A DNA stretch of 54,176 bases from Candidatus Electrothrix aarhusensis (GTDB lineage Bacteria > Desulfobacterota > Desulfobulbia > Desulfobulbales > Desulfobulbaceae). Position 1 is the first letter of the stretch. Each line of letters begins with the position of its first letter. This document shows, piece by piece, positions 27,119 to 36,333 of this stretch. The DNA is taken from the NCBI GenBank assembly GCA_004028505.1, contig MTKO01000067.1:1-54176 (forward strand), written 5' to 3'. The notes under the pieces are model-generated. The model was given only the letters and a program-made list of their open reading frames with translations, did no database searches and was not told where the DNA came from. Position numbers and translations under genes: made by a program.

Positions 27119-27760
27119 TCAAATCATCAACTCTTCAGGAGGGATAGCAGCGTCATTGTTATTTCTTTCTCCATGCCCCTCATTTTGAGAAAAACGCTTC
27201 AGCAGCAACTGGATCAGATAAAATCCAAATTGAGGGTTTTGATAATAGAGCTGCTTGATCTGTGTATCGGTCATGGAAAGCAACTCCACCTCGCTCCCGC
27301 AGCGAAGGGTGGCCCCTCGAATCGGTTCACTGGCAAAAACTCCCATCTCGCCGAAAAGTTCTCCTGGTTTAATAACAACATTAAGCTCATCTACGGTGAG
27401 AACACCCGATTTGAGGAGGTATATTTTATCCGCTTTATCACCACGACGAAAAACAAGCTCATCTTTGTTGAATTTTTCTTTGTGCATGTGGGGAATCATG
27501 AACTCGAAGGACATGTCATCCTCTGATGCCGAGCGAACTTTTTTGATCAGTTTGAGCATCTGGATCAAACGGAAAAAGTTCATCGGGAGGAGGGCAGTAT
27601 GCAGGACGAATAAAGGCCATACCTCAGCATTCACCGCATAGATAATAAATGTTGCGTTGCTTGCCATGCCAATGATTCTCAAGGGAATCATGTTTTTCAT
27701 ATAAAACGTTGAAAACATCAACGATGCTGCAAGAAATCCGAGAAGTTGAAGGCAGTCCAT
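27119..27760 (-). CDS. Membrane protein with cyclic-nucleotide-binding domain
   Basis: About 213 residues from the ATG at 27760, or 229 from a GTG at 27808. Three hydrophobic segments (LLGFLAASLMFSTFYM, IIGMASNATFIIYAV, WPLFVLHTALLPMNFF) precede a Crp-like cNMP-binding domain. That domain contains VFRRGDKADKIYLLKSGVL and PGELFGEMGVFA, followed by the helix LSMTDTQIKQLYYQNPQFG. No DNA-binding helix-turn-helix is present, so this is a membrane sensor rather than a transcription factor. The FGEM segment lacks a clear downstream Arg-Ser pair of high-affinity cAMP binders; RGATLRC is the equivalent. Its ligand and output are unknown, and it is transcribed away from the radical SAM cassette. Confidence 0.75.
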   Translation of the reverse strand: MDCLQLLGFLAASLMFSTFYMKNMIPLRIIGMASNATFIIYAVNAEVWPLFVLHTALLPMNFFRLIQMLKLIKKVRSASEDDMSFEFMIPHMHKEKFNKDELVFRRGDKADKIYLLKSGVLTVDELNVVIKPGELFGEMGVFASEPIRGATLRCGSEVELLSMTDTQIKQLYYQNPQFGFYLIQLLLKRFSQNEGHGERNNNDAAIPPEELMI

Positions 27761-27885
27761 AAATAGTGACCAGGTCAGGTGTTGAGGCAAGGCAGTGATG
27801 GGTGTCACCTTGCCGTATAGGGGGCACAGTCATTTTATTGAGAAACGTTGAACCTTGCCTTGAACCTTACGCCAATAATTTGATA

Positions 27886-28938
27886 TTATGATACTATCAC
27901 TCCTGATGCCACCACCATATCCTCCTGATACAGGACAGCGAATTGTCCCGGAGTCACAGCCCGCTGAGACTCTTTGAATCGAACCCGCCAATTGCCGTTT
28001 TCCACAGGACTGACCTCTGCTTCAGCGGCCTGATGGCGCGAACGAAGCTGCACCTTGCCCTGCCAGGGGATCGGTAACTCCAGCTGCCATTGCACATCGG
28101 AAAGGAGGAGTTCCCGCTGAAAGAGCTCGTCATTCTTTCCAATAATGACTCGGTTACTTTTAGCATCAAGTTTGATCACATACCAAGGCGTTGCATCCGG
28201 TATGCCTAAGCCTCTCCGCTGCCCCACAGTATATTTCCAAATCCCTTCGTGGCTGCCCAGTACCTTGCCGTCTTCCGTGGCAATTTCTCCTCTCATGCTC
28301 TTCAGCCCCTGTTCGGAAAGAAAAGTTGCCAAATTTTGGTTAGCAAGAAAACAGACATCCTGACTTTCATCACCGCCGAATTGGGTAAATCCGAAGTCCT
28401 GAGCCCGGAGAAAAATGTCCTTCTTGCAATGATCAGCCAAGGGAAAAAGAGTGTGTTCAAGCTGTTGCGAAGAAAGGCGACAAAGAAAATAGGATTGATC
28501 CTTTTTCGGATCTTTGCCTCGTTGGAGAAGAGCTGTGCCGTTTATGCCGTTGACCTGATATATCCCTGCATAATGGCCGGTGGCGGTCTTGTCCATGCCT
28601 TGGGCAAGTATAGCCTCGGTGAGCAAATCGAATTTGATCTCTTGGTTGCATACCACGCAGGGGTTTGGGGTTCGGCCTTGGCAATAAGAATCTGTGAAAT
28701 AGGCAATGACTCTTTTTCTGAATTCCTCCTCCATCTCCACCAAATGCAAGGGGATGCCAAGATCATCAGCGACTCTCTGTACCTTGCGGATTTGCTCATC
28801 AAGGCCGGGCAGGGGGAGCTGCATGAAAAAACCATGCACGGAAAAACCCTGCTCAAGCAGAATCGCGGCAGCAACAGTGGAGTCAACGCCGCCACTCATG
28901 GCAACGCCGACAGTGCAGGGGCTTCTTTTTTCAGTCAT
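27886..28938 (-). CDS. mnmA: tRNA-specific 2-thiouridylase MnmA
   Basis: MnmA adenylates and thiolates U34 of Lys, Glu and Gln tRNAs. The 350-residue length is normal. It has the PP-loop SGGVDS (15-20) and the catalytic pair Cys97 (NPCVVCN) and Cys196 (ESQDVCFL). The family segment KYTVGQRRGLGI and the C-terminal beta domain (VTPGQFAVLYQEDMVVASGVI) are also present. It follows manC on the minus strand after 26 bases, so it may be co-transcribed. Together with MnmE at 975 the window covers two of the wobble-U34 modification steps. Confidence 0.96.
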   Translation of the reverse strand: MTEKRSPCTVGVAMSGGVDSTVAAAILLEQGFSVHGFFMQLPLPGLDEQIRKVQRVADDLGIPLHLVEMEEEFRKRVIAYFTDSYCQGRTPNPCVVCNQEIKFDLLTEAILAQGMDKTATGHYAGIYQVNGINGTALLQRGKDPKKDQSYFLCRLSSQQLEHTLFPLADHCKKDIFLRAQDFGFTQFGGDESQDVCFLANQNLATFLSEQGLKSMRGEIATEDGKVLGSHEGIWKYTVGQRRGLGIPDATPWYVIKLDAKSNRVIIGKNDELFQRELLLSDVQWQLELPIPWQGKVQLRSRHQAAEAEVSPVENGNWRVRFKESQRAVTPGQFAVLYQEDMVVASGVIVS

Positions 28939-28964
28939 AAGTACTGCAAGGATAAAATCAAAGT

Positions 28965-30370
28965 TTAGACGTTCCGACCGTATTCGTCATCAAAACGAAC
29001 AATGTCGTCTTCTCCAAGATAGCTTCCGATCTGGATCTCAATCAGCTCTAAAGGAATCACACCGGGATTTTCCAGCCGATGAGTTGTTCCGAGCGGGATA
29101 TAGGTTGATTCATCTTCTCGAAGAAGAATGTCCTGTTCGCCGTTTTCTACCCGAGCAGTTCCTCGAACCACCACCCAATGCTCGTGGCGATGATGGTGCA
29201 TCTGAGAAGAAAGGCGGGCACCTGGGGTCACGGTGATTCTTTTGATTTGAAAGCGATCATGAATCTCTAGGGTGGTGTAACTGCCCCAAGGGCGATAAAC
29301 GGTCCGATGGCTGTGAAATTCTGTCCGGTTTCGTTTTTTCAGTTTGTTGACAATTTTTTTCACATCCTGAGCGCGATCCAGCGGGGCGATCAAAACGGCA
29401 TCCGAAGTTTCCACCACCAAGGTGTTCCGTAAACCGACGGCAGCCACTAGGGTATCTTCGGAACGAATAAGGCAGTTTTCAACATCTTCAAGTAACACAT
29501 CGCCGCTAACCACATTTCCTTTCGGGTCTTTCTCCGTGATCTCCCAAAGCGCCTGCCAGGAGCCGATATCATTCCACCCGAAATCAGCCTCAACCACAAC
29601 GGCCTGATTTGTTTTTTCCATCAAGGCATAATCAATAGAGTTAGCCGGGCTTTGCTCCATAGCCTTTGGATCAAAGCGGAAAAACACGCCGTCAGGAGAC
29701 CCTTTTTTGACCGCCTTTTTCATGCAGGTCACGATTTTAGGGGCATGTTCGTTCAGTTCAGAAAGAAGCAAATTTGCGGGAAAGGCAAACATGCCGCTGT
29801 TCCAGAAGTAGTTGCTGTCAGCAATGTACTGTTCCGCTGTTGCCAGATCCGGCTTTTCTACAAAGGATTGCACCGCATGCTTTTCTCCTCTGCAGATATA
29901 ACCGTATCCGGTTTCGGGGCGATCCGGTACAATACCAAAGGTGGCCAGCTTATCTTGCTTGGCGAGTTTTTTTGCCCGTGTCACAGCCTTGACAAAATCG
30001 TCTGGTCGGGCAATGAGATGGTCTGCTGGCAAGACGAGTAACAGGATATCTTTTTCACTTTGTTTTTGTGCAAACAGGCTGCGCCGCAAACTGCCGGGGC
30101 TGTATCTTTACCTAAAGGTTCAAGGAGCAGCTGATACTCCTGAAACAGGTTTAGCTCTTCGACTTGGGTCCGGGTCAGGAAACGGTGTTCTTCACCCACC
30201 ACAATAAGAGGGGGAAGTGCATCCGGGATCAGGCTAACGCGAATGAGGGTCGTTTGCAGGAGCGAATACTCACCGATCAGACTGAGGAGCTGTTTCGGGT
30301 ACAGCTCTCGGGAAAGAGGCCAAAGGCGGGTACCGGTGCCTCCGGCAAGGATAACGGGTTGGATTTGCAT
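28965..30370 (-). CDS. manC: Mannose-1-phosphate guanylyltransferase/mannose-6-phosphate isomerase, frameshifted
   Basis: A bifunctional enzyme of GDP-mannose synthesis. The N-terminal nucleotidyltransferase begins QPVILAGGTGTRLWPLSREL and reaches LEPLGKDTAPAV. The C-terminal cupin has QIKRITVTPGARLSSQMHHH and HWVVVRGTARVENGE, the type II isomerase domain. The reading is split between 29981-30370 and 28965-30089. One added C near 30078 (GCCTG to GCCCTG on the coding strand) joins GKDTAPAVCGAAL with FAQKQSEKDILLL and gives a normal ~468-residue enzyme. manB lies just upstream on the same strand, so GDP-mannose or a related surface sugar is the likely product. Confidence 0.9.
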
Positions 30371-30404
30371 AGTGTTATGAATTCATAAGATGTTGACAAA
30401 TTTT

Positions 30405-30483
30405 GTAGGGGCACGGCACGGCGCGCCGTGCCCCTACCGGAAACCGCAATATTTTAGGGCAAGCACAGGGGCCTGCCCCTACA
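30405..30483. repeat. REP-like palindromes in the manB-manC gap
   Basis: Two GC-rich palindromic units. The first (30405-30437) has 13-bp perfect arms, GTAGGGGCACGGC and its complement, around a 7-base centre. The second (30465-30483) contains CACAGGGGCCTGCCCCTACA, matching the unit after hflK at 12724. The GTAGGGGC...GCCCCTAC pattern marks a dispersed extragenic repeat. It could act as a transcript-stabilising hairpin between manB and manC. Confidence 0.7.
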
Positions 30484-30501
30484 GTATGTTGTTTTAAAAA
30501 A

Positions 30502-31875
30502 CTACGCCCTAATCAGGGCCAGCAGCTCCTCTGTTTTTTTCTGTAACAGCTCGGTGTCGGCACGAGTTTCCACATTAAGGCGCAGAACCGGCTCGGTGTT
30601 GGATTTGCGGAGATTGAAGCGGAACTCCGGGTAAGAAACAGAGAGTCCGTCTGTGTAATCTTTCTCGCCGTCGCTGTATTGTTCTTCCACCTGCTGCAAT
30701 GTTGCATCTGGATCAGTTACTGTCGAGTTGATTTCGCCGCTGACCGGATAGGCTCGCATTCGTTCGTCAACCAGAGCAGACAGGGTCGTTTTCTGTTGAG
30801 AGATCAACTGAACAACCAGCAGCCAAGGTAACATCCCAGAGTCACAATACCCAAAATCCTGAAAATAATGATGGGCCGACATCTCGCCTCCGTAGACTGC
30901 CTGTTCTTGCCGCATGGCCTCCTTAATAAAGGCATGGCCAGTTTTGGTCATGACCGCCTTACCGCCTGCTGCCTGAACAATTTCCTGGGTGTTCCAGGTC
31001 AGCCTGGGGTCATGGAGGAGTGTCGCTCCAGGATGGCGTTTGAGCATTGCCGCAGCTAAAAGACCGACAATATAATACCCTTCGATAAAACGTCCGTTTT
31101 CATCAAAAAAGAAGCAGCGGTCGGCGTCTCCATCCCAGGCCAGGCCGAGGTCTGCGCCATGTTCGCGCACTGCCCGAGCTGTTTCCTCCCGATTTTCGGG
31201 GAGCAGGGGGTTAGGTACGCCCTTGGGAAAACTGCCATCCGGTTCGTGGTTGAGCTTGATAAAAGTGACAGGGAGATGTTGCTCCAAAAGATCAATGACC
31301 GGCCCGGCGCAGCCATTGCCTGCGTTGACAACAATTTTCAACGGTTGTAAGGCGTCTTTATCAACGGAGGAAAGCAGGTGTGAAATATATTGATATTTAT
31401 TCGGCATTTTACTGTGCCGTCCGATATGATCCGGCTGCTCGGGCAAGGTGCTGTTATACCAGTTTGTTGAGGCGGCTTTTTCTGCCACTTCGAGCAAACC
31501 TGAATCCGAGGACATGGGGCGGGCACCTTGACGAACAAATTTCATCCCGTTGTAGTCAGACGGATTATGACTGGCCGTAATCATGATGCCGCCATCGACC
31601 CCCTCTTTTTCTCCATGAAAGACGGCAAAGTAGATCTCTTCTGTGCAGCAGAGTCCGATATCTATAACCTCAATGCCCCCTCTGGTGAGCACCTGACAGA
31701 GATTCTCGCTGATTTCCGGACTGGACAGGCGAATATCATGCCCTATAACAACCTTGCTTGCATCAATCTGTCGACAGAAGGCCAGCCCGATACGGGCTGC
31801 AATATCCTTATTCAGCTCCTCCGGCACACGTCCCCGGACATCATAGGCTGTAAAACATTTGAGCGGTTCCGACAT
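30502..31875 (-). CDS. manB: Phosphomannomutase/phosphoglucomutase
   Basis: A 457-residue alpha-D-phosphohexomutase that interconverts mannose-6-P and mannose-1-P, feeding ManC. The phosphoserine Ser102 is in IMITASHNPSDYNG, the metal loop is DGDADRC, the sugar-binding loop is GGEMSAHHYF, and the C-terminal phosphate loop is RKSNTEPVLRLNVE. All four elements of the active site are present. AGAGGT precedes the ATG at 31875. It is divergent from rfbA. Whether it also accepts glucose phosphates, as AlgC-type members do, cannot be read here. Confidence 0.93.
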   Translation of the reverse strand: MSEPLKCFTAYDVRGRVPEELNKDIAARIGLAFCRQIDASKVVIGHDIRLSSPEISENLCQVLTRGGIEVIDIGLCCTEEIYFAVFHGEKEGVDGGIMITASHNPSDYNGMKFVRQGARPMSSDSGLLEVAEKAASTNWYNSTLPEQPDHIGRHSKMPNKYQYISHLLSSVDKDALQPLKIVVNAGNGCAGPVIDLLEQHLPVTFIKLNHEPDGSFPKGVPNPLLPENREETARAVREHGADLGLAWDGDADRCFFFDENGRFIEGYYIVGLLAAAMLKRHPGATLLHDPRLTWNTQEIVQAAGGKAVMTKTGHAFIKEAMRQEQAVYGGEMSAHHYFQDFGYCDSGMLPWLLVVQLISQQKTTLSALVDERMRAYPVSGEINSTVTDPDATLQQVEEQYSDGEKDYTDGLSVSYPEFRFNLRKSNTEPVLRLNVETRADTELLQKKTEELLALIRA

Positions 31876-31924
31876 AACTGACCTCTAGTATCTGGTGGAA
31901 TGGAAATCTTTTGCCAAACAAATT

Positions 31925-31953
31925 TTGAACAACAAAAATAAATACGTTATACT
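31925..31953 (+). promoter_or_regulatory. Promoter for rfbA-rfbD
   Basis: TTGAAC (31925-31930) and TATACT (31948-31953) with a 17-bp AT-rich spacer, 118 bp before the rfbA ATG. The region just downstream contains TAATATTTG twice (~31960 and 31971), which could be a control site. Confidence 0.6.
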
Positions 31954-32070
31954 GAAGCCTAATATTTGCTTAATATTTGAGCAACAAGAAAGGTAATGAG
32001 TTAATTCATATCATAGAATCAGCCCCTAAGGCAAGCAGCAAGTGTTTTTCAGGAGGCTTTGGAGAAATAC

Positions 32071-32979
32071 ATGAAAGGTATTATTCTTGCAGGGGGCTCT
32101 GGAACTCGCCTGTATCCGTTGACCAAGGTGATGAGCAAGCAGCTGATTCCGGTCTACGATAAACCTATGATCTACTACCCGCTGTCTGTTCTGATGTTGT
32201 CCGGAATAAGGGATATACTGATCATTTCTACACCGAATGATTTACCTCGGTTTATTGAACTCTTTGGAGATGGAGGACAGCTTGGCCTGAATATTTCCTA
32301 TGCCGAACAACCCCGCCCGGAAGGCTTGGCGCAGGCATTTCTCATTGGCAAGGAGTTTATCGGCAATGAGTCGGTCGCCCTTGTACTGGGGGATAATATC
32401 TTCTTTGGTCCCGGTTTTGCGGGGATCGTTCAGAGGTGCAGTCAACTCACAGACGGCGGAACCATCTTCGGGTATCTGGTTAAGGATCCAGAACGATACG
32501 GCGTTGTCGAATTTGATGGGGAAAGAAGAGTTATAGGGATTGAGGAAAAACCTGCAAAGCCCAAGTCACGTTATGCCGTGCCCGGCTTGTATTTTTATGA
32601 TAATTCGGTGGTCGATATTGCCGCCTCAATACAACCCTCTCCTCGCGGTGAGCTTGAGATCACAGATATCAACACCTGCTATCTTCAGCAGGGCAAACTG
32701 AGTGTGGAGTTATTAGGACGGGGATTTTGTTGGCTGGACACAGGGACTCATGAATCCTTACAGCAGGCCTCAAGTTATGTGCAGGCGGTCCAGGATCGCC
32801 AAGGGCTCAAAATAGCCTGCGTTGAAGAAATTGCCTATCACCAAGGGTATATCACGGCTGAGCAGGTTGCTCAGCTTGCTGCATCAATGATGAAAAATCA
32901 GTACGGTCAATATTTGATGGCGATGCTGGAAGATGCAAAGATGGAAGATGCACAGCTGAAGGATGGGTTGGTAAGGTAA
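32071..32979 (+). CDS. rfbA: Glucose-1-phosphate thymidylyltransferase
   Basis: RfbA makes dTDP-glucose, the first step of dTDP-L-rhamnose synthesis for surface polysaccharide. The 302-residue protein begins [18 protein letters not shown], with [28 protein letters not shown] and a [13 protein letters not shown] motif. The ATG at 32071 is chosen because GGAG lies just before it; an in-frame TTG at 32059 would bury that site. The stop overlaps the rfbD start (TAATG), showing coupling. rfbB and rfbC are not in this window, so the pathway is incomplete here. Confidence 0.94.
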   Translation: MKGIILAGGSGTRLYPLTKVMSKQLIPVYDKPMIYYPLSVLMLSGIRDILIISTPNDLPRFIELFGDGGQLGLNISYAEQPRPEGLAQAFLIGKEFIGNESVALVLGDNIFFGPGFAGIVQRCSQLTDGGTIFGYLVKDPERYGVVEFDGERRVIGIEEKPAKPKSRYAVPGLYFYDNSVVDIAASIQPSPRGELEITDINTCYLQQGKLSVELLGRGFCWLDTGTHESLQQASSYVQAVQDRQGLKIACVEEIAYHQGYITAEQVAQLAASMMKNQYGQYLMAMLEDAKMEDAQLKDGLVR

Positions 32980-33863
32980 TGAATATTCTTATAACAGGTG
33001 CAGGCGGTCAGCTGGGACAGGATTGCCTTACAGTCATGGGAGAAGAGTATGCGGTGCATGGCCGCACATCAGGGCAACTCGATATTACCCAGCCTGAGCA
33101 GGTGCAGCATGAGATCCAAATGCTACGACCGGATGTGGTGGTTAACTGTGCCGCCTATACTGCGGTGGACAGGTGTGAAAGTGAGCAGGAGGCCTGTTGG
33201 GCTGTCAATGCCCAAGGGGCTGCCAACTTGGCTGAAGCCTGTGCGGCAAGCGGTACTCGACTTGTACATATTTCAACGGATTATGTCTTTGCCGGTGACA
33301 AATCGGTCCCAGAACCGTATACGGAGCAGGACCCTGTTAGTCCGCTGTCTGCCTACGGAAAAAGCAAACTGGCCGGTGAACAGGAAATTACGGAAAGGAT
33401 GGATAATTTTCTTATCCTGCGCACGGCCTGGCTCTACGGGATGGGAGGAAATAATTTCCTCAAGACCATGTTGCATCTGGCAACGGCTGATCCTGAACGA
33501 GCCATCCGGGTGGTTGATGATCAGTACGGTTCGTTAACGTGGACCATGACCCTGGCCTGCCAGATCAAACAGCTGCTGGCTTCCGACCTCACTGGCATTG
33601 CCCATGTCACTGCGGAAAGCTCCAGTACCTGGTATGGGGGTGCGAAATATTTTCTTGAGTCTCTGGGGGTTGCGTTTTCTCTTGAGCCCTGTACCACAGC
33701 GGAATATCCTACCCCGGCCCACCGCCCGGCCAATTCCATCCTGGAAAATAGCTTTCTGAAAGAGCATAAGATTAACTTAATGCAGAATTGGCAACAAGAT
33801 ATTGATGCCTTTGTTGAACTGTATCGAGATGAGCTGGTTGCTCAATTTTCCTGTGGCCTATAG
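32979..33863 (+). CDS. rfbD: dTDP-4-dehydrorhamnose reductase
   Basis: The last enzyme of dTDP-L-rhamnose synthesis, a short-chain dehydrogenase of 294 residues. The NAD(P)-binding start is ILITGAGGQLGQD. VVNCAAYTAVDRCE, HISTDYVFAGDK and the catalytic YxxxK in SAYGKSKLAGEQ follow. It overlaps rfbA by one base. No further rhamnose gene follows, and the next 420 bp are non-coding. Confidence 0.94.
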   Translation: MNILITGAGGQLGQDCLTVMGEEYAVHGRTSGQLDITQPEQVQHEIQMLRPDVVVNCAAYTAVDRCESEQEACWAVNAQGAANLAEACAASGTRLVHISTDYVFAGDKSVPEPYTEQDPVSPLSAYGKSKLAGEQEITERMDNFLILRTAWLYGMGGNNFLKTMLHLATADPERAIRVVDDQYGSLTWTMTLACQIKQLLASDLTGIAHVTAESSSTWYGGAKYFLESLGVAFSLEPCTTAEYPTPAHRPANSILENSFLKEHKINLMQNWQQDIDAFVELYRDELVAQFSCGL

Positions 33864-34286
33864 CAAGGCACCACATTAGCACTTATGAGTGGAAAGATCT
33901 ACTGCTGCCCGCCAACATCATCCTATCTTAAAAGGGTTACGTGTTAAGGTCACTCCTCTTTTTCGTTTTTATAGAGGAGTGGATCACATCTATTCGTAAC
34001 AAACTTCCTAAGCATTTTTAAAAAGTTTATTATTTAGCATCAGTTCTTTGGTTTTCTTTCCTCCCTTGAGGGAAAAAACACCCTTCTGGTGCTTAATTTG
34101 TTGTAATCATTTCTATTTAATAAATTTGTTTTTCTGGTAAATATTATTGACATATGCACATTATATGATAAAATAGAAGTTAATAGTATTAATTATTATT
34201 ACTGATAAGTGTTTAAAAAACTTTATTTTTTATCAAAAAGAGTACAAAAATACATGTCTTTGTTATGAGGGCGAGGAGGAGAGCAT
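33864..34286. other. 423-bp AT-rich gap after rfbD
   Basis: No gene is supported. CACTCCTCT (33951-33959) and AGAGGAGTG (33973-33981) form a 9-bp stem with a T-rich 13-base loop. It could end rfbD transcription but lacks a T-tail. A second small hairpin, TCCCTTGAGGGA followed by A residues, lies near 34070 and would suit a terminator on the minus strand. The last 150 bp are very AT-rich and probably contain the promoter of the small gene at 34287. Confidence 0.5.
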
Positions 34287-34571
34287 ATGGTTGTTAAAAA
34301 AGATCAGCTGAATGTCAAAAAGGACCAGGGAACGATAAGCTCATTTGAAAAAATTATTTTTATTGCATTATCTTCCCTGTCTCTTCTTTTTCTTTTTATC
34401 ACATGCTGGCTGCTCCTCACCGGCGATGACGTGATATTCGTTCACGGCAGCAACATCACACCCCGACACTTATGTGTGCTCGTCTATGTTCAGACTTTTT
34501 TTCTAGGACAAGTCGTGAGTTGTAAACACACTAATAACTCTGAGATGGAACAGATGAATTGGCTTTTCTAG
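34287..34571 (+). CDS. Small membrane protein of unknown function
   Basis: A 94-residue protein with no recognised family. A polar Lys-rich start is followed by a strongly hydrophobic helix (IIFIALSSLSLLFLFITCWLL, shown in part: FIALSSLSLLFLFITCW, ~25-45). A second weaker hydrophobic stretch follows (LCVLVYVQTFFLG). GAGGAGGAG lies just upstream of the ATG at 34287, a very strong ribosome site that makes it a real gene candidate despite the AT-rich surroundings. It stands alone between rfbD and the convergent cooC. Confidence 0.55.
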   Translation: MVVKKDQLNVKKDQGTISSFEKIIFIALSSLSLLFLFITCWLLLTGDDVIFVHGSNITPRHLCVLVYVQTFFLGQVVSCKHTNNSEMEQMNWLF

Positions 34572-34651
34572 CCAAACAGTCTACGGCCTTCAAGGTCTCC
34601 TCGGTCTGAAATCAAGACCACGCCGTTCACCTCTCCAGCACGTTTTTCCTA

Positions 34652-35410
34652 TCATCCTTCGGACAGCAGTATGCGTACAAGTTGTTCCGGTGCATCATTT
34701 ACTCCTTCAGTAAGCGTAACTATTGACTGTTCAGCCCGTTCGGCCTGACGCACTGCCTTGGAGTCTGGAAAAAAAACAATGGGCCGTTCTCCCAGTTCCT
34801 GCTCAATAAATTTTTCATCATCCTGATTCTGAACCAAATTACCGACAAAATAGACTTGAGGGATGCCCACATCATCGGCCATCTTTTTAATTTTTAGGGC
34901 CGTGCGGATGCCAGATCTGGAGGGAATGGTCACAATCAGGAGACAGTCAGCTCCGGCCACTGTGCCTCTACCCAGATGTTCCACCCCGGCCTCCATGTCC
35001 AACAGAACAGTTTCCTCTGCGGTAAGGAGCATCTTCTTGAGCATCTTGCGGAGCACATGGTTTTCTGGACAGGCACAACCGCCTTCTGCTGTTTGCACTG
35101 CACCAAGAATCATCAGGCGAATGCCGTCCTGTTCCAGCATGAAATCCCGCAACAGATCATTAACCTCCGGGTTGAGGTTATAAAAAGGCGAGCCTTGGCT
35201 TTTTCCGGCACGTTCCGCCAGCAAGGCACCCATGTCGGCAATGGGCTTGACCTGCTTTGCATCTCTGATCCCTAAGGTTTCAGCCATGTGCGGACTGGGA
35301 TCAGCATCAATCACCAGGACCTTGCGCCCCTGTTTTTTCAGTTCTCCGGCCAACAGAGCCATGATAGTTGTCTTGCCGACTCCGCCTTTGCCGCTGATCG
35401 CTATTTTCAT
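34652..35410 (-). CDS. cooC: CooC-type carbon monoxide dehydrogenase maturation ATPase
   Basis: A MinD/ParA-class ATPase that helps insert nickel into the C-cluster of CO dehydrogenase. The deviant Walker A is SGKGGVGKTT (6-15), with VLVIDADPSPHMAETLG next. The CooC-specific CxC is Cys112-Ala-Cys114 in GGCACPEN, the pair that binds metal at the dimer interface in characterised CooC proteins. The 252-residue length is typical. No CO dehydrogenase gene is in the window, so its client lies elsewhere. It is transcribed divergently from the Bax-inhibitor gene. Confidence 0.88.
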   Translation of the reverse strand: MKIAISGKGGVGKTTIMALLAGELKKQGRKVLVIDADPSPHMAETLGIRDAKQVKPIADMGALLAERAGKSQGSPFYNLNPEVNDLLRDFMLEQDGIRLMILGAVQTAEGGCACPENHVLRKMLKKMLLTAEETVLLDMEAGVEHLGRGTVAGADCLLIVTIPSRSGIRTALKIKKMADDVGIPQVYFVGNLVQNQDDEKFIEQELGERPIVFFPDSKAVRQAERAEQSIVTLTEGVNDAPEQLVRILLSEG

Positions 35411-35546
35411 GGTATTTTCTCCTGAATTTCTTGCCTTGTTTCAGCAGAGTGGTTACATTAATGAGAGATGATTGAAGTATTGCCGACTGATGATAAATCG
35501 GTACAACATGGCAAATCCTATAAAATTTATCAGGAGACTATACAAT

Positions 35547-36259
35547 ATGGAAACAAAGTATGCGAGTACTACCGCAGTTAATGCCAAGCGCGGCAGGAGG
35601 CTTCAACTCTTTTCCTGGCCAAGGTTTTTAACTGGATGGCTGTTGGGCTGGCACTGACCGGCATTGTTGCGTGGTTTGCAGCCGCCAGCGGATTGACATT
35701 GTCTATTGCCAAGTCACCACTGTATCTCCTTTTGATTATTGCCGAACTAGGGATGGTTATTTATCTTTCTGCTCGGGTCGAAAAGATAAAAGCAGCAACC
35801 GCAACTGCCTTGTTTATTGGTTATGCAGCTTTAAACGGATTAACCATGTCGGTTATCTTTCTCAGATACACTGGCGCATCCATTGCAGGCACCTTTATGA
35901 TCACAGCCGGGATGTTTGGAGCAATGGCGGTTTACGGCATGGTGACCAAGAGAGATCTTTCTGGCATGGGATCTTTTATGTTCATGGGGTTGATCGGCAT
36001 TATTATCGCCTCTGTGGTCAATATGTTCTTAGGGAGTTCAACCCTGCATCTGGCAATATCTGCTGTCGGCGTCCTGGTTTTTGTCGGCCTGACAGCCTAT
36101 GATGTCCAGAGGATTAAGACAATGGGTGATCAGGGAATAATGACGCAGGGCGAGGAGACAGTTCAAAAGGGAGCAATTCTCGGCGCATTGGCCCTGTATC
36201 TTGATTTTATCAATCTCTTCTGGATGCTGCTTACCTTCTTCGGTGGCGGACGCGACTAA
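35547..36259 (+). CDS. Bax inhibitor-1 (BI-1/YccA-like) family membrane protein, frameshifted
   Basis: A seven-helix membrane protein of the BI-1/TMBIM family, linked to ion leak or protease control in bacteria. The main frame (to 36259) starts formally at 35636 with WMAVGLALTGIVAWF, missing the family N-terminus. That N-terminus is in the other frame from the ATG at 35547 (METKYASTTAVNAKR), which has AGGAGA upstream. Adding one G near 35593 (CGCGGCAG to CGCGGGCAG) gives AKRGQEASTLFLAKVFNWMA, a normal BI-1 start. The C-terminus contains TAYDVQRIKTMGDQ and ALYLDFINLFWMLL, both characteristic. A bidirectional terminator follows. Confidence 0.82.
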
Positions 36260-36295
36260 ACTTTTCTCTTGCAAACGGGTTAATAAGCAATAAAC

Positions 36296-36333
36296 AAAAA
36301 GGCCGGGGCAGTTATCTGCTCCGGCCTTTTTTT
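36296..36333. terminator. Bidirectional terminator between the BI-1 gene and cobJ
   Basis: AAAAAGGCCGGGGC and GCTCCGGCCTTTTTTT form a GC-rich stem with an 8-base loop. It has A residues on one side and a T-run on the other, so it can stop both convergent transcripts. It overlaps the cobJ stop codon. Confidence 0.85.
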
